From positions 61,540,948-61,604,947 of the forward strand of contig OY754464.1 of NCBI GenBank assembly GCA_963575645.1: DNA of 64,000 bases. The letters run 5' to 3'. The translations under genes were made by a program, and so were the position numbers. Shown piece by piece: positions 23,401 through 33,000 of this stretch. The DNA is from Xanthostigma xanthostigma (taxonomy: Eukaryota; Arthropoda; Insecta; Raphidioptera; Raphidiidae). The notes below the pieces were generated by a model. The model searched no databases. It worked only from the letters and a program-made list of their open reading frames with translations, and was not told the origin of the DNA. Numbering within the stretch: position 1 is the first letter of the stretch; each line of letters begins with the position of its first letter.

Positions 23401-24641
23401 TGAAATTTTAAATAAACTTCATATTACATATAGTGCAGAGGCAATGCTGTATCCTTTTTCTCTCTCTTCTATAACATAAACGGATGTACGTGTAATTTAG
23501 TACGTATGCAGTATGCAATGGTAGTAGGGAAAACATAATTGGATTTTTTTAATGAATCAATAGTATATTGACAATTTTTACATGTAATTAGTGGCAGATT
23601 ATTGCAGTAATGCATTTAGTTCCTTCTTTGAATATTTTAGCTGTCATTGTAACTATTGAAAATAGTGCATACCAACAAAAACGGAAAATAAATAATTTAA
23701 ACAACCCTAATTACAACCAATGGTACAAAAATACACATTAAGTAAAGCGATCTGTTATAAAATTCAGTGCGTAGCTTGCCATTTTAGGTATTTTCCCAAT
23801 GTTCCGTACTACTGTTTACACACAATGTGTGAAACTTGTCGCAAAATTGTGTTTTATCTCTCTTTTTCAATTTATTTACCTCTATCATGTCGCGTTTTCG
23901 TTTGACCGTCTCACGAACTTACTCTCGCCTTACATCAATAATATAACGAATACGTTTTTGTTTTGATTATAGATTCATCCAAATGATTCTTCCGTGAAAA
24001 TATGTGAATCATGTTTTAAAAAAATAAAATATTTGACCGAATTTCGCTTCAAGTGCCAAACCATTAACAATGAAAAATATATTAAAGCAGTCGAAGAAAA
24101 CCGTTTGAAGGAACTGAGAAATATGAATTCGTTTTGTAACAAAAGAAAAAACTATACACCTCAGAAGATGGGAAAGAAAATAAAAACGAATATTTTGTAC
24201 ATTAACACAAAAGAAGCAGAAACATCCGCAAACTTTGATAAGGATTGCCCTAAGCTATCACCTATAATAACAGCTCGTCAAAAAAATATCAGAAGGTTTG
24301 TAAATTGTCCAGTACTCAAACCAATAGTACTTATAGATAATGAAGAGTATTTAAAAAATAAAGCTCAACAAAATGAGATTGAAAAGTTGGATTGTCATCA
24401 GTCAGTAAAAGAAATACTCAAAAAATACAGATATTTGACATTGGATAGATCACTTTGGAATACAAATTTTGATTGTCATGTGGTAGTTCCCCACATAAAT
24501 CAAATGTTTAATAAGGCAATGCTTGATATTAGTTTCAAAATGAAAAATCTCGAAAAAAAACAGAAGATTGAAGAAAAACACCAACATATATTTATAAAAA
24601 AGTCAGTGCTTTGTCACGATCGCAGAACTTCCATAATGTAG
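14460..24641 (+). CDS. ZAD (zinc-finger-associated domain) protein, two exons split by a 9.4-kb intron
   Basis: Exon 1 is 14460-14558 (33 codons, donor GTAAGT) and exon 2 is 23973-24641 (acceptor TTTTGATTATAG); both junctions are phase 0. The joined N-terminus has C-x2-C at residues 4 and 7 (MEVCRLCDKAN), an amphipathic segment (LDIFKFHLNKEILELLAIE), then C-x2-C at residues 44 and 47 (KICESCFKKIKYLTEFRFKC). That order is diagnostic of the zf-AD fold, a treble-clef dimerisation module of arthropod DNA-binding proteins. Downstream is a long basic and acidic, low-complexity region; no C2H2 finger is visible, which is unusual. The frame stops at 24639, but two other frames continue with coding character to 24978 (separate entry), so the gene may be decaying or mis-assembled. 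Function beyond nuclear dimerisation or DNA-related regulation is not inferable. Confidence 0.75.
14776..14860 (+). repeat. Repeat end shared with 25033-25082 and 45295-45365
   Basis: AACCAGTGGGAGTA followed by AAGTAATTCAAGAATTACAA occurs here, again at 25033-25082, and reverse-complemented at 45295-45365. It is probably a terminus of one transposon family; the rest of the element is not identifiable here. Confidence 0.55.
14880..15162 (+). repeat. Tandem repeat of about 88 bp, three to four units
   Basis: Units contain TTTTTTTAAAAACTCCAC, TTTCACTGCGAGACAATTC and CGTTTATCGTTCACCC, with one truncated unit near 15055. It abuts the 120-bp satellite. A related two-unit version in the opposite orientation lies at 27485-27615. 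Confidence 0.7.
15163..18098 (+). repeat. 120-bp satellite array, about 25 monomers, inside the ZAD intron
   Basis: Each monomer reads roughly GTCCGCCATCTTTAGAAGTC, CGCCATATTGGATTTAGAG, TGACGTCACTTTATTTTTCG, AGTTATTCTCAGCAAGCCC, TTTCATTTGATACCCATATT, GTAGGAAAGCATAATAAAAT. The period is a multiple of three and many monomers lack stops, which produces long artificial ORFs with a 40-residue repeat. Two monomer types alternate (AAAAAACTTAGT versus AATAAAATTAGT before the GTCCGCC). A higher-order unit is visible: a diagnostic monomer (TTTAGAACTCCGCCATATTT) recurs at about 15421, 16021 and 16741, and the block starting at 16427 is repeated at 17145. About 16 monomers carry the intact palindrome TGACGTCA. 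Confidence 0.95.
18190..18250 (+). repeat. Short tandem repeat, 21-22 bp unit, three copies
   Basis: TAGTCGCTCACTTAGTAATT is repeated with small changes three times directly after the satellite and its CGGTTGAAG-containing edge. Confidence 0.6.
18360..19140 (+). repeat. GCGCATGCGC-family transposon remnant, forward copy
   Basis: It begins near ACGCATGCGCCGATGTTCCC, passes through CATCCTCCCAAAATTTGGTT and CAGAAGGCGTTGCATTTTAC, and ends near GCTATTCGCGCCTAAAAA. Related copies: 44220-45290 (reverse), 52695-53045 (forward, internal) and 25205-25330 (reverse, one end only). An 8-bp tandem (CACAGATT, about five units) lies at 19053-19092. It is non-coding. Confidence 0.65.
19316..19372 (+). repeat. 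RTE-like repeat edge
   Basis: CTAGCTGACCCGGCGAGCTT followed by CGTACCGCCTAACAG matches the start of the larger element at 28698-29365 (CTAGCGGACCCGGCGAACTT). Only this edge is present. Confidence 0.5.
19520..23391 (-). pseudogene. Decayed CR1/jockey-like LINE, interrupted by a MITE
   Basis: Read from right to left, frame fragments appear in the order expected of a LINE. First come ORF1-like pieces (23391-23188, and 22991-22791 with VWVFLGRIAAGAKPEDIKSF). Then there is an endonuclease fragment (22664-22404, NVLCFTEHWL and GGVIIF), and a segment at 22152-21736 with IDNVLTNV and SDHFGQLVLF. A linker follows at 21754-21580. The reverse transcriptase pieces are at 20879-20616 (GLDAYAQKLAN) and 20337-20017 (RVQCGVPQGFILGPLMFVIYINDLS), and a C-terminal region (19840-19520) has LQKKAICILAKAPNNAHCK. 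Multiple stops and frameshifts mean it is dead. The absence of an RNase H domain and the C-terminal motif favour the CR1/jockey side. Confidence 0.85.
20971..21559 (-). mobile_element. TTGGTTGTCTG-family MITE, long copy, nested in the LINE
   Basis: Reverse orientation: it starts GACGTGATAACGTC and ends CGACTTTACAGACAACCAA. It splits the LINE frame within an A-rich Lys codon run (SWSLVKK before it, KNNSNPYNN after it on the minus strand). This is the longest copy (589 bp) and shows the internal sequence that shorter copies lack. No ORF of its own. Confidence 0.8.
23392..23972. other. End of the ZAD intron, no feature recognised
   Basis: AT-rich intron sequence leading to the acceptor at 23971-23972. 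An ORF at 23720-23905 contains a C-x2-C (MCETCRKI) but has no good splice sites, so I treat it as chance. Confidence 0.4.
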
Positions 24642-24978
24642 GACTTACCAGATTTCAAAATAACATTTCAGACTTCAAATCCTCAGCTGATAATTCATAT
24701 CAAAATATAAATTTATTATTGTCAGATTTATTTCAAAAATCACTATATCAAGAATACAATAGACCAGTGGAAGAGACGAATCCAATATTAAATTCTGGAA
24801 TGAATAATGAACAATATGAATGAAACCTAAAGTAAACAGCATTTGTGAAAAAGATCTAAATGAAGTAGCTTACGAAGCTAAATAAAAGAATGGAAAGCAG
24901 GAAGTTAATGAATTTAAGTTGAAAGTTCTGTCTCCTGAAATAATAAATAAAAGAGATTATAGTGAAAAAGTCTTATAA
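24642..24978 (+). pseudogene. Out-of-frame continuation of the ZAD reading frame
   Basis: One extra base in the A6 run at about 24595 would carry exon 2 into the frame read at 24611-24823 (NFHNVGLTRFQNNISDFKSS and onward). After its TGA at 24821 another frame continues with PKVNSICEKDLNEVAYEAK, a TAA, and then NGKQEVNEFKLKVLSPEII to a TAA at 24976. Long stop-poor, hydrophilic frames are unlikely by chance in such AT-rich DNA. So the gene's 3' end seems to have taken two frameshifts and one nonsense change, or the assembly has errors there. Confidence 0.5.
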
Positions 24979-24992
24979 TAATTATATCATTC

Positions 24993-24998
24993 AATAAA
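24993..24998 (+). terminator. Poly(A) signal after the ZAD gene
   Basis: AATAAA lies 15 nt after the last stop of the broken ZAD frame, a plausible 3' end signal. Confidence 0.45.
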
Positions 24999-25032
24999 AT
25001 GTTTTCAAGGTTATTTTGCATTACTTTTTAGT

Positions 25033-25330
25033 AACCAGTAGGAGTATATGCGAGTAATTCAAGAATTACAAGGCGCGACAGTTTTCCAGTAAACTGTTAT
25101 TTCCAAAATATCCCAGAAACTATTTCCAGTTTTGCAAGTCTATTTTTTTGCAACAATAACAATATAGGTATAAGATAGTAATAATTTATCTGGCATTTTT
25201 TTTCCTTGCCAGTTTTTAGGCGCGACCCAAGCTTTAGCTGGAAGCGCCTATATGCACTCGGTTTGTCTGTGAATCTGTGTGCCACGCTTTTTTGTGTCAC
25301 GCGTACCGCCCAAACGTCTTAACCGACTTT
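25033..25330. repeat. Two repeat ends: CCAGTAGGAGTA edge and a GCGCATGCGC-family terminus
   Basis: 25033-25082 repeats 14776-14825. 25205-25330 is the reverse complement of 19010-19140, including GGCGCGACCCAAGC, GTCTGTGAATCTGTGTG and GTCACGCGTACCGCCC. They may be the ends of one decayed insertion. Confidence 0.55.
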
Positions 25331-27243
25331 AAAAAACCCCAAACAAAAAAAATATGGGTTTCTAGTTAGTCTTGGATTTTTGGGGCAAAGAAAATTACTT
25401 TTGTACAAACATTTTCCGATTTGATGCAATCATGAACCGCTGTTTGGTTCTCCAAGTTGGCAACCCTAAGTCTATCTGCAAATTTTAAAATATTTCCACC
25501 TAGATAAAATATAGAAGAGAGGATACGAACTCCGTATATAAGCAGCAGCAGTGAACTATGAACTACGCTTCCAAAATCATATTTTCAGAGTCATCTAGAG
25601 TAAAGAATAGAAACTAAATAAAAAATCCTGTATAGCTTTCAGTTTTCCATTTCAATTCAGGACATGCTTTAGGAATTGAAAAGCTGCAGGAACATCTAGT
25701 CACGAAGAGCTGAACGTTAAGCGATCAATAAATGTAACTTCTGCGCACACCAATTCGCTTAATAAAGCTTTTGTGATAAAGATGTCCCTATTACATGTTA
25801 TTTTCCGGAAAAGTTTTCCATATAAATAAAGTTTTGATATTTGTTTTTAATTTGATATATTAGAAAGCAAGAAATATGATAGATGTGGCTAACGGTTAGC
25901 TAATATTTTCTTTCCCATTGCTCTGATTTTAAAGGGGCTGGGTAGGAACTTTTGTTGGGTAGGCGGTGCGGGAAAACTCTATGCTTATACACAAGAGCCC
26001 AATTTTACTTATTGCGAATTTATGTAAAACATACTAAATTGGGATCTTTGTGTTTTATTTAATCAGTTTCTCATTACTAGTACAGGGAAAAATTCAAGTT
26101 TCTTTTTTCTATTTTACGTATCAGCAATACAATTAATATTTGATACTAGCAGATTGCTACCTCCAGTCTCCTATCTAGCATCAACTTTTTTCTTTTTTGT
26201 TCATATTATAGTTTCGAGCCATTTAAACGACAATTTTTGAGAACATTCACATTTATAAAGACATTCAACATTATAATATAATGGCAAGGAATTGGTTGAC
26301 CGACTGTTTAGAAGAAGTAGGTACAACTGGAAAACAATAATACAATATGTCTTATAAGAAAAAACTAAAAATTTTAAATAAAAACCCAAGCGGCACATTT
26401 CAATTGAATTTGATACACAATCAAATTTAGCATAGTATTGCACGGATAAAATCCTAGAATTAAACAAATTTTTATAAATTTAAACATATAGGTACTTAGT
26501 TATAAAAATTTATAATTTTAAGAACGCAAAAAATGTGAAAATTAGAAGTCGGATGAGACTGCAAAAAATTAAATAAAAGTTAAAAGCTAGTTGTTCGTCT
26601 GCCAAATAAGAAAATGAAATGTTATAGCGAATATCTAGTAGTATACAAGCTGGAATGAATTTATTTTCGGGCTAATTTAAAAATGAAATTAATAAGTACC
26701 GCGTAGCATGGAAAAGCAAACACCCGAAATGCAAACACAAATTATGTCATAAAATTTAACGTTTCATTCAAACTGTAATTAAGAGCAAAGATTACAAGGC
26801 AAATAACATAACAAAGGCAAACATTAAAGAATTATTATTAAGGCAAACACAAAATTATCTTAAAAGCGGATTGAAATAATTTTCTTTAAGTGAACAAATT
26901 CCACAAAGCGTCGGAAATGGAGAATAATATAAGACTTGTATATACGGTAGTGGAAATCCAAACATTCCGATGTGAAACAGCCACTAGACTAAATCTACTG
27001 GGGCTGGTATTCATACTTCTTAAAGCTAGGGCCAGACACATGCCAAGGCTGGCCCGTTATTCATTGACAGTTAATATAATATATTTGCTTCAAATCTCGT
27101 CTTCCCCTACTCCGATAACTTCATGCTGGCTATAGGTACACTGACCCAATTCCTTGGCGAACATTTGCATCCAACACACTTTCCAATATTTTCTCAAATA
27201 AGATTAGTTTATTGATGAACACCTCAATCTATTTGTGTATTTT
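25331..27243. other. Gene-free interval, nothing recognised
   Basis: Long AT-rich stretch with only short ORFs on either strand that lack domains or splice-site support. No RNA gene, array or clear repeat boundary is visible. Confidence 0.4.
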
Positions 27244-27969
27244 AGTGAATGGGCTCCAGCGATTGTGGCGAATTTTGAAATGCACGAAACTCTCCATAGC
27301 TATAGGACGGTTGAAGAAGTCATTTCCCTTTGAAACATACTTTTTTCAAGAAAAAAAACAAACGCCCGGTATTAATAGCACAAAATACTGTTCTTACAAG
27401 TTATTTTTAATACCATATAGCCATCTTGTTAACAACTTCCCGTATGGTCAATATCTAAAAAATTTCCAACATTTAAGATTCCAATTACGGGGTCGGTTTT
27501 TTGCGCAGTGAAAAGGGGAGGGTGTTTGGGGGGAGTTCTTTAAAAAACAATTACGGGATCGTTTTTTTGCGCAGTGAAAAGGGGAGGGCGTTTGGGGGAG
27601 TTCTTAAAAAACATTTTTTTTTTGACTCGAGTACCTATTTAATGTTTAATAATAATAAAGAGTATACAGACAATTATGCCTAACAACTCACAAGGATTAA
27701 AATTTACAATAAAATATTTTTTTATTTTTTTGAGGTCGTGTAGTTTAATAAAAAATTATTAGTGTGGTCAGTGTTCAGTGAAATTCAATGTGATGTCTAA
27801 ATTTTCATTATTTAGACGTTTGTGTGTGAATTCTTTAATGTCTGGCGTTTGTACAGTTTTTTTTTTTTAAATGTGTGTGTCAAAGGGAAATGACTTCTTC
27901 AACTGTCCTACAGCAATAGACAGTTTCGTTTGTTTCTAAATTCGCCAAAATCGTTGGAGCCCATTCACT
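27244..27969. repeat. Foldback element with about 110-bp arms enclosing a tandem repeat
   Basis: The left arm begins AGTGAATGGGCTCCAGCGAT and includes GGACGGTTGAAGAAGTCATT. The right arm is its imperfect reverse complement, ending at about 27969 (CCAACGATTTTGGCGAATTT when reversed). The interior at 27485-27615 is a two-unit tandem of about 78 bp (TTTTTTGCGCAGTGAAAAGG), related to the 14880-15162 tandem in opposite orientation. No ORF of interest. Confidence 0.75.
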
Positions 27970-28697
27970 GAAATTTTATCTCAGTTTGGTTCATATTTTA
28001 TAAATCAATTTGCCATCATTTATTTGTCCCGAAAAAGCCCAGAAAGGGTTGTTTACTGATATGTATACGAAAATCCTTAGTTGAATGAAAAAGTCAACGC
28101 ACTGAAGTCTAAATATAAATAATGTAGATAGTGGGTATTGTTTAAGTGGGCGTGTGATGTCCCTTGACATTGCATTCTGTTACAAACTCCCCGTTGAGAC
28201 GACAAAGAAGTTCATGAGACAATAATCGGCTCGTCATTCTAACAAAGACACACATTGTTGTTCAGCGACAATCGAATCGTCATTCTAACAATGATACACA
28301 TACCGTTATGGGGCAATCTAACAATGAGACACAATTGTTGTGGGAGACAACAATCGACTTGATTGTTGTCCTAACAATATGCGTAGGTAAAACAGGGCTT
28401 TGTTGTCAAATTGCAGACAACAATGAAAGCAACAGAGGAAAGAACTATCCAGGGCCTATAGAAACCACGGGATAGCTTAGTGGAGACACAGGGACTGTCA
28501 TACACAGACAGGCACACAGGGACATACAGTGTCCCTCATCGAGTGATACATAAATTCGACATAAATTAACAGTCAGTGATCAGTGCTGAGGTAACTGCTG
28601 AAATAAATAGTTTAACATAAATAATCTCCTGTAGATAAATAAATAAATTAACTGTGTAAATAATACTATACAAAATAAATAGAACTATATATAGTAA
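27970..28697. other. Gene-free interval with a cluster of AACAAT/ATTGTT motifs
   Basis: Between 28210 and 28435 the sequence has about ten AACAAT or ATTGTT motifs in both orientations, arranged in a loose 30-50 bp repetition with ATTCTAACAA. The rest is featureless. It could be a worn tandem repeat or a cluster of Sox-type sites. Confidence 0.4.
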
Positions 28698-29365
28698 ACT
28701 AGCGGACCCGGCGAACTTCGTACCGCCTAACAGTATAATATATATATATATATCGCGGCCCTGTACGTGCTTCGCTACGTATAAAGTGAAATAATAAAAC
28801 AATTTAATTGGAACATCTATCTATCTATTTTATTTATTTTAAAATATACATGGACGTATATGTGTGTATGTTGAGCACTCCGGCTGCGCCGTCGTGCCCG
28901 GTGCAAAAAAACGAATGGGGAAGGAAGAAAAAAAATTTAGGGGTGGACTACCCCTAACATTTAGGGGGATGAAAAATAGATGTTGGCGAAGTGACACCTG
29001 TAGACATCTGGCGGGGATAACTAATTAAATGACGATTGATCAGTTTTCGACCGCAGAGGAAAAATGATTAAATTACTAAAATGGCTATTAAAAAATAAGG
29101 GTTGATCGTAGAAGGGTGAAAATTGAGGATTGTATGTATTTTTGTATGTTGTATCATAAAAAAATAGAAATTAAAAATTTTGTCTAAAAAATAAAAAAAA
29201 AAATTAGGGGTGGACTACCCCTAACATTTAGGGGGATGAAAAATAGATGTTGGTCGATTCTCATAGATACCGGTTAAGCACAAAAAATTTCATCAAAATC
29301 GGTCAAGCCGTTTCGGAGGAGTATGGCTTCGAAAACTGTGACACGAGAATTTTATATATTAGATA
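28698..29365 (+). repeat. RTE-like LINE 3' fragment or derived SINE
   Basis: It begins ACTAGCGGACCCGGCGAACT and ends CACGAGAATTTTATATATTA. In between are the insect-typical strings AATCGGTCAAGCCGTTTCGG and GAAAACTGTGACACGAG. A direct repeat of about 58 bp (AGGGGTGGACTACCCCTAAC followed by ATTTAGGGGGATG) occurs at about 28925 and 29200. No reverse transcriptase remains. Confidence 0.6.
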
Positions 29366-29857
29366 AATAACTGTGCTAAATAAATTTTGGCGTGTTCCTG
29401 TCTTGTAAATAATCTTGTGTATATAGTAACTTGTATAGTGATTTTGTATTCTTATTGCTTATTCTTTAATTTTATCGGTTAGAAGTCTCGTTTTGTTTTC
29501 GGTACGTTAAAGAGAAGTGCTTTTTCTTTTTGTGTTGTTTTGTTAACGTTATTACTATTATACATACATATTTTATACCACGAATTAGAACAGGTTTGTT
29601 ACAGTTCGAATATAAATTAGGCAATTAACTACTTAACATACTATCAAGAGGATAGAATCATAACCAACAAACAAAAATTGAAACTAACACGTTCGTATGA
29701 CTCTGAGAACGTAACGTATATTGAAACACGTCTGTCTTATTTTATTGGCGATTTACTTCGTAGAGTGTGGGACAATCGATATTCCTCTCTCCCCTGTCTC
29801 TCAGTGGTGATATATAGGAGTTTCACTTTTCGTTACGTTTCTATCTTACACTATTGT
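29366..29857. other. Interval before the LINE insertion, nothing recognised
   Basis: AT-rich with no repeat boundary or coding evidence. The ORF at 29678-29866 runs into the LINE target site and has no domain. Confidence 0.4.
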
Positions 29858-29869
29858 ATCGACTAAAAT

Positions 29870-29902
<33 letters not shown>

Positions 29903-30099
29903 TTAGGAAAACAAAAAACAAAGATGTGCTTCGACTTCTGAGGTCATTAGCACTTCTGCCGTAAGGCAAATTATGCAATAAGCATATTGTACAATAATCA
30001 TATAGGTAATACAACAAATATAATATGTATGATATGGTAAATATCAGTTAAATGTATTAATTTTCAGGTAAGTATTAATTTTTTGGTAGATATTGTTAT

Positions 30100-33000
30100 T
30101 TAAATATATTTAATTAAGTCTGTCATTTTTATAAATTCCACTATTTTTTTTAGATTTGCTGACTCGTTGTTGAGGGCTTCTTCAATTCTGCTGGAGATGT
30201 CGAGTTGGTGTCGGATGTTTCGATATTTATTACAGGTAAGAATTATATGTTTTACAGTTGTAGGGGTTTGGCATAAGTTACATATTGGTGGTGGTTCTTT
30301 TGTAATTAGGTGTCTGTGAGTTAAGTTGGTGTGGCCGGTTCTGAGTCTTGTTATTGCGATTAGTTCTCGTCTGGATAATTTTTGTTCTGTTTCCCATTTT
30401 CTGACTGTTGCTTTAATTTCTCTTAATTTGTTTTCAGTTGATTTCCAGTAATTGTTCCAGTGATCTGTTATTTTGACTGTTACATAGTTTTTTAAATCGG
30501 AACATATTATAGTTTCTTTTTCTGTTGGGAGTTCGTCGGAGGTGGCAGCTTCTTTAGCTGCTTGGTCAGCTAATTCGTTGCCCTCGATGCCTAGATGAGA
30601 TGGAATCCAAACGAAGGCTATTTTTCTGTTATTTTTTTCCATTTCGGTTGTGCTCTCTTGAATATTTGCTATATACGGATGGTCTGTGTACATTTTGGTT
30701 ATGGCTTGTAATGCGCTCATTGAATCGCTGAAAATTAAGATGTTTGTGGTTTCTGCGTTTGTTTTTTCTTCGTATAAGCATTTCATGATAGCGTATAGCT
30801 CTGCTGTAAAAATGCTAGTTATGGGAGGTAGTTTATACATATTTTTAAGTTTATTTTCTATGCTAACGTATGCACAGCCAGTTTGATCGTTAATTTTGGA
30901 ACCGTCTGTATAAATGATTTTGTAATTAGGATATTGTGATAAAATAGCTGTTTGATGTTTTTTAAATATAATCGGGTTTGTATCTGCTTTTTTGTCTTTA
31001 CTGAGTTCTAAGTTTACTTCGGGTAGATTCTTTGTCCAAGGAGCGATTCTGCTGAATTCATTAGGGACGGTTTCATATGTCGGTATGTTAAGGTCTTCGA
31101 TTTGCTTTTTCGCTCGAATTGCGAATGGTTTTGAATATTTTGCTTTATTGTATTTATTTTGATAGTGCGGTGTAATTGTCGTCGATCTATTTATGTTGTT
31201 TATGTTGCTTGTGATTCCTATGTATCGATGTATTATGGTTTGTTGTCTTCTCAAAGTAGGGGGGGGTTCTCCGGTTATGCTGTATAGACTATCAAGTGGT
31301 GTTGTACAGAACACTCCGTATACAAGTCTTAAACCGTTGTTATATGTGGTATCAATTATTTTTAGGAGGTTGTCATTTGCTGATGAGTAGATTTCGCATC
31401 CGTAGTCTATTTTCGATCTTATGAGTGCTTTAAAGATGGTTAATAAAGTATTTTGATCAGCTCCCCAATCTTGATGTGATAATACTTTGAGCATGTTAAG
31501 GTCTTTTTTGATTCGGGTCTTTAGGTTTTTCAGGTGTGACGTCCATTTTAGTTTCTTGTCAAGAATCATTCCTAGATATTTTATTTCGTCGACATATACT
31601 AGTTCGTTTCCTTCTAGTGTTAGTTTTGGTTTTATATTATTTTTGTTTGATTTAGTAAATAGTAGGCATTTTGTTTTTTGTGTTGAAAATTTAAATCCTG
31701 TGTTTGAACACCAATTTTCAAGTTTGAATAGTGCATTTTGGATGTGCGGTTGTATATCCTTTACATTTTTTCCACTGCAATATATTGTTAAATCATCGGC
31801 GTACAGTAATGCTTTTACTGGGTGGTTGATGTTTTTTAATATGCCATTAATTGCGATTAAAAAAAGTGTCGTGCTTAATACGGATCCTTGAGGAATGCCA
31901 TTTTCTTGTGGATGTTCATGAGAGTATTGGTTTCCCACTCTAGTTTCGAAAAATCGTGATGCCATGAAATTTTGTATAAAAGTGGTAATGTTTCCTTTTA
32001 TTCCATATTCTGTTAATGTTTTGACAATATTGTGTTTCCAGGTTTGATCGTAGGCTTTGTCTAGGTCGAAGAAAATGGCCAATACATGTTCTTTGTTTAT
32101 TTGTGCATTTTGAATATCTGTTGTTAGTTTGATTAGTAAATCTATAGTAGATTTCTTTTTTCTGAAACCACACTGGTTAGGTTCAAGTATATTTTGGGTT
32201 TCAAGGAACCACATTAATCGGTTGTTGACCATTTTTTCTAAGCATTTCGACATGCAACATGTTAAGGATATCGGTCTATAGCTGTTGGGGTCTGTAGGAT
32301 CTTTTCCTGGTTTAAGAAATGGGAGTATTATGGATTTACGCCATTTCTGTGGGAATACGTTGTCTATCCATATCTTGTTATACATTTTTAACAGTTGCAT
32401 TTTGACACTGTCTGGTAGATGTTTGATCATGTTGTTATTTATGTCGTCTGGTCCGGGTGAGGTATTGTTACTGCTGTTAATAGCTTCGTAGAGCTCTTGT
32501 ATTGTAAAAGGTTTGTTGTAGATTTCATCGTTTTTTGAGTGAATGTCTAATGGCAGATTTTCTGTGTTGTTTTTATACTCGCGAAACTTTTTATTATAAT
32601 TGTTTGAGCTAAAGATGTTAAAGTAATTTTCGCCGAGAATGTTTGTTATTTCTATTTGTGATGTTACTGTTTTATTTTTATATTTTAGTATTGGTATGTT
32701 AAAGTTAGTTGCATTATTTTTAATTTTTTTAATTTTTTTCCAAACTTCAGCGGAAGGTGTTGAATTATTAATACTTGAGACATATGTGGCCCATGATTGC
32801 CGTTTACTGTTTTTTATGGTTATTTTTGCGAAAGCTCTAAGTTTTTTATACTCGATATAGTTGTTTAGAGATTTTTCACGTTTGTATTTATTGAAGGCTT
32901 TTTTACTATTTTTTACTGCGATTTCACACTGGTCATTCCACCATGGTACACACTGTACTTTTGGTTTATTAAATGTTTTAGGAATAGCAATTTCGGCTGA

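Noticed and set aside
23720-23905. ORF with a C-x2-C close to ZAD exon 2
   Set aside because: No suitable acceptor or donor and no second Cys pair; the real ZAD second half is in exon 2.
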